From contig JAEZJK010000003.1 in NCBI GenBank assembly GCA_023415835.1, positions 14,515 through 78,514 on the forward strand: a stretch of DNA of 64,000 bases. The letters are read 5' to 3'. The notes beneath the pieces are model-generated. The model did no database searches, was not told the DNA's origin, and was given only the letters and a program-made list of their open reading frames with translations. This document shows positions 54,223-63,784 of this stretch, piece after piece (positions within the stretch are counted from its first letter, which is position 1; the number at the start of each line of letters is the position of its first letter). The DNA is from Bacillota bacterium. Lineage in GTDB: Bacteria > Bacillota > UBA4882 > UBA8346. Position numbers and translations under genes: made by a program.

Positions 54223-54426
54223 TTGATGGTTGGTAATCTGTGTCCGAGCGAGCCTTCATTGTTGGTTAATCCGGGGTTTGAAGACAGGACGGCGGCCGGA
54301 TGGTTCAACTTCGGAGGTCCAAGTAAGATAAAGGAATGGAGCTATTATCGGACTGGATCATTATCTATCTATGCTCCAATCCCTGATCAAACTGTCGGCC
54401 ATGTAATTTCAGCGGTCTATTCATGA
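54223..54426 (+). pseudogene. Fragment of a CBM-like surface protein gene
   Basis: A short frame reads LLVNPGFEDRTAAGWFNFGG followed by YYRTGSLSIYAP. This is the opening of a CBM4/9-type carbohydrate-binding domain (NPGFEDGT..GW..), but the domain stops after about 55 residues. There is no signal peptide or further domain. Most likely a decayed remnant. Confidence 0.5.
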
Positions 54427-54453
54427 TTAGCTTTTGAAGGTTGGTGAGGGAAG

Positions 54454-55146
54454 ATGATTAATGATCAGATCCGCGTGTTAATTGCCAATAATTCACTTCA
54501 AATTAGAGAATACCTAACCATGGTTTTGAGTCATGAGCCGGATATAGAAATTGTAGGCTCCGTTGAAAGTAGCATTTTAGCTGTTGAACAAGGTTTAAAA
54601 TTAAAACCGAATGTGATCTTAATCGATATTAGAATAGAGACACCCTTAACCGACATAAACGCCATTCGAACGCTGGCCGAAAAAGCTCCGGATATACGTT
54701 CGGTGGTATATACACATTTAGCAAATGAAGAGATGGTATTCACCGCTTTTGAAGCCGGGGCGGTTGACTTTCTTAGTATGAACTCCTCCGCCATTGAAAC
54801 TTTGACGGCTATCCGGGCGGCCGCTCAGGATCAAACCGCTTTTCGGCCCGAGATTGCCCGACTGATCCGGGAAGAATTCCGGGCGCTCAGGTCCGAACGG
54901 GCTGCTTTAATCTCTACTCTGAATATTGTTTATAAATTAACGCCTACGGAGTTAGAACTATTAAAACTTTGTGCTGAAGGGAAAACCAAGAGTCAAATCC
55001 TAGCCATGAAGCACATCGAAGCCTCTACCTTCCGGACTCATGTGGGAAATGTGCTTAAAAAGTTCAAAGCAGGCTCCGTTCGAGATGTGGCTGTTCAGTT
55101 AAAGCATATGGGCATTTTTGATACCTTTTATAGCGAGCAACTTTAA
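54454..55146 (+). CDS. Receiver-like LuxR regulator with degenerate phosphorylation site
   Basis: The 230-residue protein has the plan of a NarL response regulator: receiver (1-125) and LuxR HTH (about 155-225; LTPTELELLKLCAEGKTKSQIL, THVGNVLKKF). In the receiver the acidic pair is NN (LIANNSL), the Asp is kept (VILIDIRIE), the Thr is kept (VVYTHLAN), and the conserved Lys is missing (VDFLSMNSS). It is therefore unlikely to be phosphorylated in the usual way. GAGGG precedes the ATG. No kinase adjoins it. Confidence 0.85.
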   Translation: MINDQIRVLIANNSLQIREYLTMVLSHEPDIEIVGSVESSILAVEQGLKLKPNVILIDIRIETPLTDINAIRTLAEKAPDIRSVVYTHLANEEMVFTAFEAGAVDFLSMNSSAIETLTAIRAAAQDQTAFRPEIARLIREEFRALRSERAALISTLNIVYKLTPTELELLKLCAEGKTKSQILAMKHIEASTFRTHVGNVLKKFKAGSVRDVAVQLKHMGIFDTFYSEQL

Positions 55147-55187
55147 CCAATCATAATCTTAAAAGCAGGGATTGATACTATTTCTTG

Positions 55188-55245
55188 TCGAACCATATCA
55201 ATTATATGATTATTCTACTGAATCAAGTTTAAATTGACACGGACG
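55188..55245. repeat. Degenerate third copy of the palindrome found before the GH57 gene
   Basis: TCGAACCATATCAAT...AAATTGACACGGACG matches the ends of the 30183-30333 elements with several differences, at the same orientation and nearly the same length. Confidence 0.6.
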
Positions 55246-55279
55246 ATTTAAAACAGACTAAAAAACGTTTTTCCCCAAA

Positions 55280-55735
55280 TCAAGCCTTCTCATGCCTTTT
55301 CAACTCATTAAAGAATGCGGCTAATTCAGGATCAAATTGTGTCCCGGCTAACCTTTCCAATTCCTCAAAAGCAAACTTTATTGATAAGGCTTTTCATAAG
55401 GCCGTTTATTAGTCATGGCGTTATAAGCGTCGGCTATCGCAAGTATTCGGCACTCAAGCGGTATTTCCTCCCCCCCCCCGCAGTCCCAAAGGATACCGGA
55501 TACCCATTGCCGTTCCACCATTCATGATGCGTATAAATCCAAATCGTAACCGACCTGAGATCTATCGAAGCTTGGGAAATCCGATATCCGATCTCGCAGT
55601 GACGCTGCATCTCCTCGGATTCTCGGCCATCAACGAACCTTCTTTTAAAAGGATCCAGTCCGGAATTCCAATCTTTCCGATATCGTGAAACTGAGCCAAT
55701 AACCGCACGCTTTGGTTATGGAACACGATTTTCCG
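55280..55735 (-). pseudogene. Decayed HD-GYP phosphodiesterase gene
   Basis: Pieces of an HD-GYP domain appear in three frames on the minus strand: AQFHDIGKIGIPDWILLKEG (HD), EEMQRHCEIGYRISQAS, THHEWWNGNGYP (GYP, Ser changed to Asn), then EEIPLECRILAIADAYNAMT and finally EELERLAGTQFDPELAAFF with a stop at 55280. At least two frameshifts and a run of Cs near 55470 break it. The N-terminal part is missing and the HD piece runs straight on from the cheD2 C-terminus. Confidence 0.85.
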
Positions 55736-56319
55736 GCCATGGCTCCCGCCAACATCTTTAACTATTACTGGGATCCGGTTCTTTTTGAGCCATTTCTCGG
55801 CTAGCGCGATATTTTCATCGCCAACCAGCGAATTTAATTGTGCGTTCCTGCCGCTACCGTTCAGGTGGGCGCAGAGTTTGCTTTTTTGGACCCCATATCC
55901 AATATCAATTGCAACAAATGGGGCAGCGATACTTCGCCATACCTACCGTTTCGTTCCCCATTGTTACATTTGCCATAGATGTAATGGTTCATCCCGCCAA
56001 ACATCTTGGCTTTGTCCCATAAACAAACCGATACGCAGGAACCGAGCACAGTATGGATAAAGTGCGGTTCTTGGCTAACAAAGATGAACCCGGGTTGCAA
56101 ATAAAAATTTTTTGCCTGTTCGATGGCGACCCCACCGGCTTTTCCCAGTGATAAACCTTGGTTCGGTTCAAAACCGTTAACTGCTGCTAAAGCAAGTTTA
56201 TTTACAAATTTCATGACAATTTGCCTTCTATTTTTAACAGTTAGGTGTACTGAGCGGGCCTGTTCCCAATGAACCTCCCGAAACAGGCTCTCACTCTGTT
56301 TGAACGGCTTTATTATCAA
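55736..56319 (-). pseudogene. cheD2, frameshifted CheD gene
   Basis: The N-terminal part is a good CheD: LQPGFIFVSQEPHFIHTVLGSCVSV (Cys) and GGMNHYIYG (His). It ends early at a stop after MGSKKANSAPT. In the next frame the rest follows (DENIALAEKWLKKNRIPVIV, GGSHGRKIVFHNQS). Loss of one A from a run now six long (55882-55887) explains the break. The start may be the ATG at 56214, behind AGAAGGC. Unlike cheD1 it keeps the catalytic His. Confidence 0.88.
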
Positions 56320-56325
56320 TCAAAA

Positions 56326-56826
56326 TCAACTAATTGCTTTTGACCGTTGTTCTTCCACCCTAATATCTTTTAGTAAGATACTCTCTTCACGGCTAAGGAT
56401 CTGCTCAATATCCAAAAGTAAAATTACCCGATCCTTGACCTTCCCCACTCCAATCAAGTAACCTTGGTTGTTTTGATTCCCATATTCCGGTGGGGGCTCG
56501 ATCTGATCCATAGCCAGGTTTGCCACCTCGGAGACGGTATCCACAATCAAGCCCATTAACCGGCGGCTTTCGTTGAGGTTAATCTCAACCACGATAATAC
56601 AAGTCCGCTCGTTGTATTCCTTCTCTTCCAACCCAAATTTTAAACGCAAATCCATAATGGGGATGATCTTCCCCCGGAGATTAATCACTCCTTTAATAAA
56701 GCCCGGAGTCTTCGGAATCGAGGTAATCTCCAATAACTTAATGATCTCCCGTACCTTCAAAATAGGAATGCCATATTCCTCTTTAGCCAAAATGAAGGTT
56801 AAATACTTGCCGCCGTTGTTTTCCAT
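56326..56826 (-). CDS. cheW: Chemotaxis coupling protein CheW (copy 2)
   Basis: An intact 166-residue CheW in the otherwise decaying second cluster. It has YLTFILAKEEYGIPILKVREII, IPKTPGFIKGVINLRGKIIPIMDLRLKFG and VDTVSEVANLAMDQIEPPP, and is closely similar to CheW of the first cluster along its length. It may still couple the intact MCP2 to CheA1, which would explain why it is kept open. Confidence 0.93.
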   Translation of the reverse strand: MENNGGKYLTFILAKEEYGIPILKVREIIKLLEITSIPKTPGFIKGVINLRGKIIPIMDLRLKFGLEEKEYNERTCIIVVEINLNESRRLMGLIVDTVSEVANLAMDQIEPPPEYGNQNNQGYLIGVGKVKDRVILLLDIEQILSREESILLKDIRVEEQRSKAIS

Positions 56827-56977
56827 CGGTCGTTACCCTCCATTATTAATGAATCAATTTCAAAATAGGATTCTTTTACCACCCGGGTTTCCGGGCAACC
56901 GAAGATGGGAAGGCAAAGGCTAACTCCCATATTCTTACCTATGCCTTTTGCCTTTTTCCCTTTCACCCCTATTAGGG

Positions 56978-58645
56978 TCAAAAACGGTTCGAGTCGTCTT
57001 TTAACGGAATAACATCTTCCGGCGCGATTACTCTGGTTTTTTTATCTTCTATCCTTGATACCGGTTTAGCCTGATCTAATTGTTGCAACTTCGGATAAAC
57101 CGGTTGATGGGCGCTGCTTGTTTTTTGGTTTTGGTGCAATTTCTGGTGAAGATCGGCTTTTTTAGGTTCATATTGGCCTGTATCATCATCCGCTTTGCCA
57201 TTGACCAATATCAAAAGTTGTTTGATAATTATACGCAAGTTGTCCGCTTGGGCGCTCAATTCTTCGGAGGCGGAAGCACTCTCTTCGGCGCTGGATGCAT
57301 TCTCCTGCGTTACACTTTCCATTTGGACCATGGCTTTATTGATCTGCTCGATACCTTTAGCTTGTTCCTGGCTGGAAGCGGCAACCTCATCCATCAGTTC
57401 ACTAACCTTTTTGGCCTGAGTAGTTATTTCATTTAGAGTATTCCGAACCCGTTCGGCCACTGATACTCCTTTTCCGGAAAGTTCGATATTGGTTTCGATT
57501 ATCGAGGTGGTGTCCTTGGCAGCTTGAGCGCTTCTCTGGGCCAGATTTCGGACTTCTTCAGCGACAACTGCGAATCCCATTCCGGCTTCGCCTGCCCGGG
57601 CCGCTTCTACTGCCGCGTTTAAAGCCAGAATATTGGTTTGAAAAGCTATATCATCGATAACCTTGATGATCTTAGCAATCTGGTCACTGGATTTCTTAAT
57701 TTCATTCATCGAGGCCATCATTTCATTCATCTCTTGGTTGCCTTTGTCGGCCGAGTCTTTAGTATGGGTGGAGAGTTGGGCTGCTTGGGAAGTATTGGCC
57801 GTATTTTGGTTCACCATTGACTCTGTTTGTTCCAAAGTTGCAGAAGTCTCTTCAACGGAAGAGGCCTGTTCGGCGCTGCCTTCCGCCAATTGTTGGCTAG
57901 AGGCGGCCAGTTGCTCGGAGGCGGCCGCCACCTGGTTAGCTCCCTCGCGCAGTTGCGCCGCTGCAGCATTCATCGGACGGGAGATCGAAATGCTGATGAA
58001 AATGCCAAGGAATAGGGCAATCAGGCTTCCAATTACCACCACACTTAAGGTCAGGATCGAACTAGCCGTAACCGTTTTCCTGCCTTCTTCTTGGGTTTGC
58101 TTGACCGCTTTTTGATTTAAATCGATCAACTGATTGAGATAATCAGCGGATTCATGAAAACAGTCTCCGAGATTTCCCATGTTTTGATCGAAAGCCCGTT
58201 GATAGACACCGGAATCGTTAGTCTTTAAATATTGGTCTATTAATTCCATATATTTTTCTTGTTCTTGTTTCAAACGTTTATATGATACCACAAACTTATC
58301 CCATATTTCTTTTTCGCCCTTAACTTGAGTGAGAGTTTCATAAACCTTCCAGTGTTCGTCGATTGTTCTAAAGCCTTCCTCAATATATCGATACTGATCT
58401 TCTATTTTATTTTTCGGTAAAGTCGGAATTAATAAAGAACGCCCAGCTGCTTTAATATCCGACTGCCCAAGGCTAATATTAAGGCAAGCTTCTAAACTTG
58501 GTACACGCTGATTTGCATATTCATCAATAGACTTTGATAGTTTATTAATGCTAGTCCATCCGGTAAAGCCAACCGTAATAGTGACCACGACTGTAAACAA
58601 GAAGCTACAAATTAATTTGGCGTTTAAACTCATTTTACCAAACAT
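56978..58645 (-). CDS. Methyl-accepting chemotaxis protein (copy 2)
   Basis: The 555-residue receptor has an N-terminal helix (LICSFLFTVVVTITVGFTGW), a four-helix-bundle sensor (about 35-185), a second helix (ILTLSVVVIGSLIALFLGIFI) near 195-215, and a signalling coiled coil with tip IDDIAFQTNILALNAAVEAARAGEAGMGFAVVAEE. The C-terminus ends PEDVIPLKDDSNRF after a linker of about 45 residues, almost the same tail as MCP1. GGAGGT precedes the ATG. Open and complete although its cluster partners are broken. Ligand unknown. Confidence 0.94.
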   Translation of the reverse strand: MFGKMSLNAKLICSFLFTVVVTITVGFTGWTSINKLSKSIDEYANQRVPSLEACLNISLGQSDIKAAGRSLLIPTLPKNKIEDQYRYIEEGFRTIDEHWKVYETLTQVKGEKEIWDKFVVSYKRLKQEQEKYMELIDQYLKTNDSGVYQRAFDQNMGNLGDCFHESADYLNQLIDLNQKAVKQTQEEGRKTVTASSILTLSVVVIGSLIALFLGIFISISISRPMNAAAAQLREGANQVAAASEQLAASSQQLAEGSAEQASSVEETSATLEQTESMVNQNTANTSQAAQLSTHTKDSADKGNQEMNEMMASMNEIKKSSDQIAKIIKVIDDIAFQTNILALNAAVEAARAGEAGMGFAVVAEEVRNLAQRSAQAAKDTTSIIETNIELSGKGVSVAERVRNTLNEITTQAKKVSELMDEVAASSQEQAKGIEQINKAMVQMESVTQENASSAEESASASEELSAQADNLRIIIKQLLILVNGKADDDTGQYEPKKADLHQKLHQNQKTSSAHQPVYPKLQQLDQAKPVSRIEDKKTRVIAPEDVIPLKDDSNRF

Positions 58646-58764
58646 TTAACACACCTCCGTTGTTATCAATAACTATTTCTGATTTGACTGTAACGATGAT
58701 TGCCTTAAAGTTAACTGATTATCTTCTAATTTTTGCTAAAAATGCTATCGCTTGATGTTGTTAT

Positions 58765-59340
58765 TTACCGCCGCTCCCCACCTTCCATTTTGAATAGGTT
58801 CTCGACATCTATGATCAAAGATACTTTACCGTCGCCCAAGATCGAAGCCCCGGAAACGAAGTTTAACTTCACAAACTCTTCACCTAATGACTTGACTACA
58901 ATCTCCCGCCTACCCTCAATCCCTTGCACTGGCAGGGATTTTAACTTTTGATCCAACTCCATTACCACTACCAGTTGGGCGAATTCCTCCAGTTTGGCTC
59001 CTCCCAACCCGAAAATTCCGGCGATGGGGATTACCGGGATTACCTGGTCCCGGATGCGGATCATTTTTGTAACGCTGCTAACGCTGACCCATTGGTTTGA
59101 TCCCGGTTTGAGGATTTCCTTAACGTTAACCGTGGGGATGATATATTTGATCCCCATGTTCTCAACGATAGTCCCATTGATCGCTGCCAGATTGATGTCC
59201 TCAGCACAAAGGTACAACCTTCCCCGGGATGGTTATTAACCACTACCCGGCCACCGATTCGGCTAATCTCAGTTTATACCACATCCAGCCCGACGCCCCG
59301 TCCCGAAACTTTATTTTTCGCCGTTCATTGCCGCTGTTAT
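58765..59340 (-). pseudogene. cheA2, C-terminal remnant of a CheA kinase gene
   Basis: Only the end of the ATPase domain and P5 survive. The G2 box VSGRGVGLDVV is followed by a TAA at 59274-59276 where CheA1 has Lys, then TEISRIGG, VNNHPGEGCTFVLR, a frameshift, and an intact P5 frame (INLAAINGTIVENMGIKYIIP to VENLFKMEGGERR, stop at 58765). The P1 to P4 regions have been deleted: cheY2 ends only about 80 bases upstream. Residue by residue it follows CheA1. Confidence 0.9.
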
Positions 59341-59407
59341 CATTAAAACCGCGTCCAGACATTTATAAAAAGAATTATGCTTTTACCCTTCCATCCTTAC
59401 CGCTCCT

Positions 59408-59779
59408 TCATAACAAACCTTTGATGGTCGCGACCATTTCCTCTGCTTTAAATGGTTTATTCAAAAATCGTTTCACACCGATCTGCTAAGCGGATTCCAC
59501 TAGTTTTTCATCCCCCATCGCGCCGAGCATAATCACTTTGGCGTTCGGATTTCTCTGATAAATTTTTTCAGCCGTCTCCAACCCGTCCATCACCGGCATG
59601 GTCATATCAAGGATGATAATCTCCGGTTGATGCTGTCTGATCATTTCCAGGCCTTCCTGCCTGTTTAAAGCTTGTCCCATTACTTCGAACCCCTCGGATT
59701 CAACCGCCTTTCTAACTGCTTTTGAGATGAATTGCGAATCATCGATTACTAGAATTTTAGCGTTAAAACCCAATTGCAC
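59408..59779 (-). pseudogene. cheY2, receiver gene with one nonsense codon
   Basis: The reading frame gives a full CheY (LVIDDSQFI, IIILDMTMPVMDG, then ESA-stop-QIGVKRFLNKPFKAEEM) with a single TAG at 59486-59488 in place of a codon near 98 of 123. The downstream part stays in frame to a normal end at 59408. CheY1 has Lys-Trp in the corresponding place. The rest of the receiver is well preserved, so the loss is recent. Confidence 0.9.
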
Positions 59780-59890
59780 TCCATCCCCGGTAAATAAATT
59801 AATATCTAAAAAGTTAATATTTTGTAAACCTTCTATTTAAAAAACTCGGCAAACTATTAGCGCGAATAAATGGGGTGTTTACCTACCTAA

Positions 59891-59917
59891 AAAAAAAGAC
59901 CCACAACAGTGAGTCTT
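59891..59917 (-). terminator. Terminator after the NarL-type regulator
   Basis: On the minus strand AAGACTCAC pairs with GTGGGTCTT over a 4-base loop, followed by TTTTTTT; it lies 25 bases past the stop. Confidence 0.85.
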
Positions 59918-59941
59918 CCGTCGTTAAAATTGATTAGCTTA

Positions 59942-60580
59942 CTAAGCAACCAAACCATTTTTAAGCGCCACTCGTACTAAACTTGCCGTATCATGAACAT
60001 TCAACTTCGACATAATACTAGCCCGATGCTTTTCAACTGTTTTAACGCTGATATTCAACATATAACCAATAGCGTTGTTGGTGTGACCCTCCACAATTAA
60101 TCTCAAAACCTCCATTTCCCTGTCGGTCAATTGTTCTATACTATTTTCAGTCTCCGCTTTACCTTCGGGAGAATTTGTTTTCAGCATTTCTGCGATTGAG
60201 GGACTTAAATAGGTATCTCCCCGTTTAGCGGCCCTAATTGCAGCTAACAATTCCTCAGTAACCGAAGATTTGTGCAAATATCCTTTGGCTCCATTTTTTA
60301 GTGCCTGACGCACCATCGCCAGATCCGAATACATCGAAAGTACTACCACTTTTGTATTTATCACCTGGCTGGTGATTTTTTCAATCGCCTGTATTCCATT
60401 GAGGTTAGGCATGGCAATATCCATAATCACCACTTCAGGATTAAGAGCATAAATCTTTGTTAATGCCTCATAACCGTCGGCTGCTTCTCCTACAACTTCT
60501 ATCTCTCCGGATTTTTCCAATAACGCAATAATTCCTTGACGAACCAAATTATGATCATCGGCTATCAACACTTTAAGCAT
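59942..60580 (-). CDS. NarL/LuxR-type response regulator
   Basis: The start at the ATG at 60580, seven bases after GAGGAG, gives 212 residues. The receiver has VLIADDHNLVRQG, the phosphoacceptor Asp in VVIMDIAMPNLNG, Ser in VVVLSMYSD and Lys in GYLHKSSV. The LuxR HTH at the end (LTDREMEVLRLIVEGHTNNAIGYML..KTVEKHRASIMSKL) binds DNA. It overlaps the kinase gene by 8 bases, so kinase and regulator form a two-component system. A terminator follows. Confidence 0.95.
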   Translation of the reverse strand: MLKVLIADDHNLVRQGIIALLEKSGEIEVVGEAADGYEALTKIYALNPEVVIMDIAMPNLNGIQAIEKITSQVINTKVVVLSMYSDLAMVRQALKNGAKGYLHKSSVTEELLAAIRAAKRGDTYLSPSIAEMLKTNSPEGKAETENSIEQLTDREMEVLRLIVEGHTNNAIGYMLNISVKTVEKHRASIMSKLNVHDTASLVRVALKNGLVA

Positions 60581-63464
60581 GTATACTCTCCTCACACGGT
60601 ATAGTAGCGGTTATCCTGGTCCCTTCTCCAACTCGGGTCTGAATTTGGAGACTGCCTCCCAAAGCCTCCAGCCTTTCCTTCATGCTGATTAAACCTATCC
60701 CTTTGCGATTTAAATCATCTTTACTATTTCGGTTAAATCCAACGCCGTCATCCTCCACACTGAGATAGATGATTTCACCGTCTTTAAGCAACTGTACCGC
60801 AATTTCCCGGGCCTTTGCATGTTTGGCGATATTAGTCAAAGCTTCTTGTAATACTCGATATAAACAAATGTTTAAAGGTTCCGATAACAGCGGTATCTTG
60901 TCTCCTTTGTACTTCAATCGCAATCCGACCCTCCTTGAAAAATCACTGCATAGTTCTTCCAACGCAGGGCTGAGCCCGATCACGTCCAATGCCGGAGGGC
61001 GTAACCCTTGTGCTAAGGAACGAATCTTTTCAATGGCCTCATTAGTCAGATTAATTGATTCCTCCAACTTGGAGTGTAATTGGGGATATTCCTGGGGAAG
61101 ATCCTGTAAAATCAAATTCAGCATGATTTTTAAAGCCGTTAGTTCCTGACCCGCCTCATCATGCAATTCGCGGGAAAGATGACGCCGTTCTCCTTCCTGG
61201 ATCGAAACTAAACGCTGGGCTAATTGATGTAGGTTTTCCCGGCTTTCTCCCAATTGTTTATAAAGACGCGCTTGGTAAATGGCAACTGCGAAATGATTAG
61301 CCACTTGCCGGATTACTTTGACTATTTCTTGATTAAAGTAACCGGGACTTTTGGAACCAAGATTGATCGAACCGATTAATTCTCCTTGGACTATCAACGG
61401 TAGGCTCAAAAATGACTTGATCCCCGCTTTTACCATATCCTGATATGCTTTGGGTAATTTGGAGCGCTTTGATAAGTCATCAACTAAAAACTCTTTTCCA
61501 CTAGCAAATTCTTTGGGAACTTGATAATTTTCAGGGGAGAACCGCACCCCAGGTCCCCATATGGTTTCACCATTAAAATCCATGCTTAACAAAACAGGTT
61601 CTACATCACTTCGTTCAATAATTAAGATACTCGCTCTCTGACATTTGCTTAATTTCTTTAAATGAACCAACATTATCTCAGATAACTCTTTTAAAGATTC
61701 CGCCCTTAAGATGTCATGAGCGATTTCATAGAGAACCTTTAGTTGCTCGGCATATCTGATCATTGACTCTTTAAGTAAAATCTTATCAGTGATATCTCGA
61801 ATAATTCCTCCGATCATGATTGACTCATTACTTTTAAATATAAAAGTTAAGGGATGGACTACCCGCTCCGAACCATCTAATCGTTTAATCTTTATTTCAG
61901 GTAATCGATCTTGGTTTTCCCGAAGTAGCTTCGGTAAATATTCCTTTAATCGATCCGGAGCGGCCAAAGTTGACCTGTTATTAGGCGCTAACCGAAAAAA
62001 TACCTCCCAATAGGTTCGGCCTAAAACTTCAGCTTTCGAAAAACCGGTAATCCTTTCCAAGCCGGGGTTCCATTCGACAATCCTACCATTCCCATCTAGC
62101 AGAGTCACCCCATCTTGTGAGTTTTCAATGATACTTTGAAAGTGTTGTTCCGAACGTTTGAAGGACTCATACAGCCGTCTTCGCTCAGTCATATCTCTTA
62201 CGATAGCCCAAAAATTTTCCCCTGAAACTCCCTTTTCCGGACGCGACCAGATCCGAACACTAACTACTACGCGTTCCCCGTTTTTACATTTATACTCCTT
62301 CTCATATTCATCGGAATAGCCTCTCGTCAATACCTTTTCCTGAAGTTGAAACTTTTCAATTTCATGGTATTCGGGAAAAGTAATATCCCAAATTGTTTCC
62401 TTTTGTAACTCGGCCAGATCCTGATATCCCAATAAATTCAAGAAGGCTTGGTTACAGTCGATAAATCTACCACACTTATCAGTAACTACAATCCCATCTA
62501 ATGATGTCTCAAATAACTCACGGTACTTTGCTTCACTCTCGGATAGAACTTTTTCAATAGCTTTTTTTGCTGCAATTTCATTCAATAGTTCTTCGGCGCG
62601 CTCGACCGCTCGTAGTTCAAGGCTTTCATTGATTTTTTTTAAATCATTTCTAACTTTACGGTATTCTGCAATTGCTGCCGCTAAGACCATGCTGGTAAGT
62701 GATATCAACCCCATCAAGAATTGCATTTTGATTAAATCGCCGTTTGGGAATCCTTGAAAACCTTGTTTGGTTATAAATATTGTTGTAATTAAAAAAATGA
62801 AAAAACTAGCGCCAAATGTGCCATAACGAAACGCTGACCAAATTAAACAGATAAATAAAACAAACATCCCTCTGGAATTTTTAATAACTAAATAACTTAT
62901 TACCCCAGTCAAAATTATTAATAAAAAGGTCTCCAACAAATGACAGTTGGAATTTACTCCTTTAAAATTTTTTGGGTTCCAAGTTAATAAAACTGGAGCA
63001 ATAGTAATAATCCCAACCAATTCTACCAACCACGAAATTAACCAAGTTTCAATCCCTCGATAGGAGAGAATTGCCATAGCAATTGTAATTTCGAAAAATG
63101 AGCCTGGCAATGCCAGTATTATCAGTATAATAACATCCCGAATACGTTCTAAAGATGAATCAAAATCCGCTTTGCTAAGAAAGTAGATTATCAATAAAAT
63201 AATTCCTGTATGGATTAGAGCTAAAGCGGACGCTCTCAATAGAGTTAGTTTGAGAAAAATTCCAGCACTTAAAATCCCTAAAAATAAAAAGGGCCAGTAT
63301 TTCTGACCATAACAAAATAGTATACTTAAACCTAATCCCATGGGAGTCCAGACAAATAGTACTTCACTATGGTATTTTCCTAGAGATAACAACATCACTG
63401 TCGCTAAAAAATACGATATTAAAAAAATAATAATAAAAAATAATTTTTTAGTATTTTTTGTCAT
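60573..63464 (-). CDS. Membrane histidine kinase: MASE1-PAS-PAS-GAF-HisKA_3
   Basis: The 963-residue kinase has about eight N-terminal membrane helices forming a MASE1 sensor (residues about 1-275). Two PAS domains follow (about 305-425, FETSLDGIVVTDKCGRFIDCN; about 435-555, IIENSQDGVTLLDGNGRIVEW), then a GAF domain (about 575-720) and a NarX-type HisKA_3 core with phosphorylated His in RRHLSRELHDEAGQELTAL near 760. The ATPase has VLQEALTNIAKHAKA, VEDDGVGF and GIGLISMKERLEALGG. The regulator partner overlaps its end. Signal unknown; MASE1 and PAS suggest small-molecule or redox sensing. Confidence 0.94.
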   Translation of the reverse strand: MTKNTKKLFFIIIFLISYFLATVMLLSLGKYHSEVLFVWTPMGLGLSILFCYGQKYWPFLFLGILSAGIFLKLTLLRASALALIHTGIILLIIYFLSKADFDSSLERIRDVIILIILALPGSFFEITIAMAILSYRGIETWLISWLVELVGIITIAPVLLTWNPKNFKGVNSNCHLLETFLLIILTGVISYLVIKNSRGMFVLFICLIWSAFRYGTFGASFFIFLITTIFITKQGFQGFPNGDLIKMQFLMGLISLTSMVLAAAIAEYRKVRNDLKKINESLELRAVERAEELLNEIAAKKAIEKVLSESEAKYRELFETSLDGIVVTDKCGRFIDCNQAFLNLLGYQDLAELQKETIWDITFPEYHEIEKFQLQEKVLTRGYSDEYEKEYKCKNGERVVVSVRIWSRPEKGVSGENFWAIVRDMTERRRLYESFKRSEQHFQSIIENSQDGVTLLDGNGRIVEWNPGLERITGFSKAEVLGRTYWEVFFRLAPNNRSTLAAPDRLKEYLPKLLRENQDRLPEIKIKRLDGSERVVHPLTFIFKSNESIMIGGIIRDITDKILLKESMIRYAEQLKVLYEIAHDILRAESLKELSEIMLVHLKKLSKCQRASILIIERSDVEPVLLSMDFNGETIWGPGVRFSPENYQVPKEFASGKEFLVDDLSKRSKLPKAYQDMVKAGIKSFLSLPLIVQGELIGSINLGSKSPGYFNQEIVKVIRQVANHFAVAIYQARLYKQLGESRENLHQLAQRLVSIQEGERRHLSRELHDEAGQELTALKIMLNLILQDLPQEYPQLHSKLEESINLTNEAIEKIRSLAQGLRPPALDVIGLSPALEELCSDFSRRVGLRLKYKGDKIPLLSEPLNICLYRVLQEALTNIAKHAKAREIAVQLLKDGEIIYLSVEDDGVGFNRNSKDDLNRKGIGLISMKERLEALGGSLQIQTRVGEGTRITATIPCEESIHA

Positions 63465-63784
63465 TTATAGTTCTCTACACTTGAAATTCTTTCTCGTATT
63501 TACTCTCTATTTTCCCTAAAATCCTAAGCCTTAGTTAACGTAAACTTATTCCAATATAATTATTGTAATCCTACTTTTTCATTCAATATTATATATATCG
63601 TTAAATTAAGTAAATAGTTTAGATATTATAAAAACTGATTAATCGATAATTTTATTAAATTATACATAAATATGTTCCAATGGATAACTTTGCCTATTTA
63701 AGGTTAACATTTTATCAAATAAAATAGGTTGTTATTAAACCGAATTTGCTCTGTGTATCATAGTAACTCGTTGAATATTGCATA
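63465..63784. other. AT-rich intergenic region
   Basis: 320 bases upstream of the kinase gene up to the insertion element, very AT-rich. It probably holds the kinase promoter on the minus strand. No gene or strong hairpin seen. Confidence 0.5.

Noticed and set aside
59486..59488. In-frame TAG in cheY2 (and at 33362) read as possible pyrrolysine or stop recoding
   Set aside because: cheA2 in the same cluster has a TAA and a frameshift, and neighbouring genes are frameshifted, so ordinary gene decay explains it better. There is no PYLIS-like signal or Pyl gene in view.
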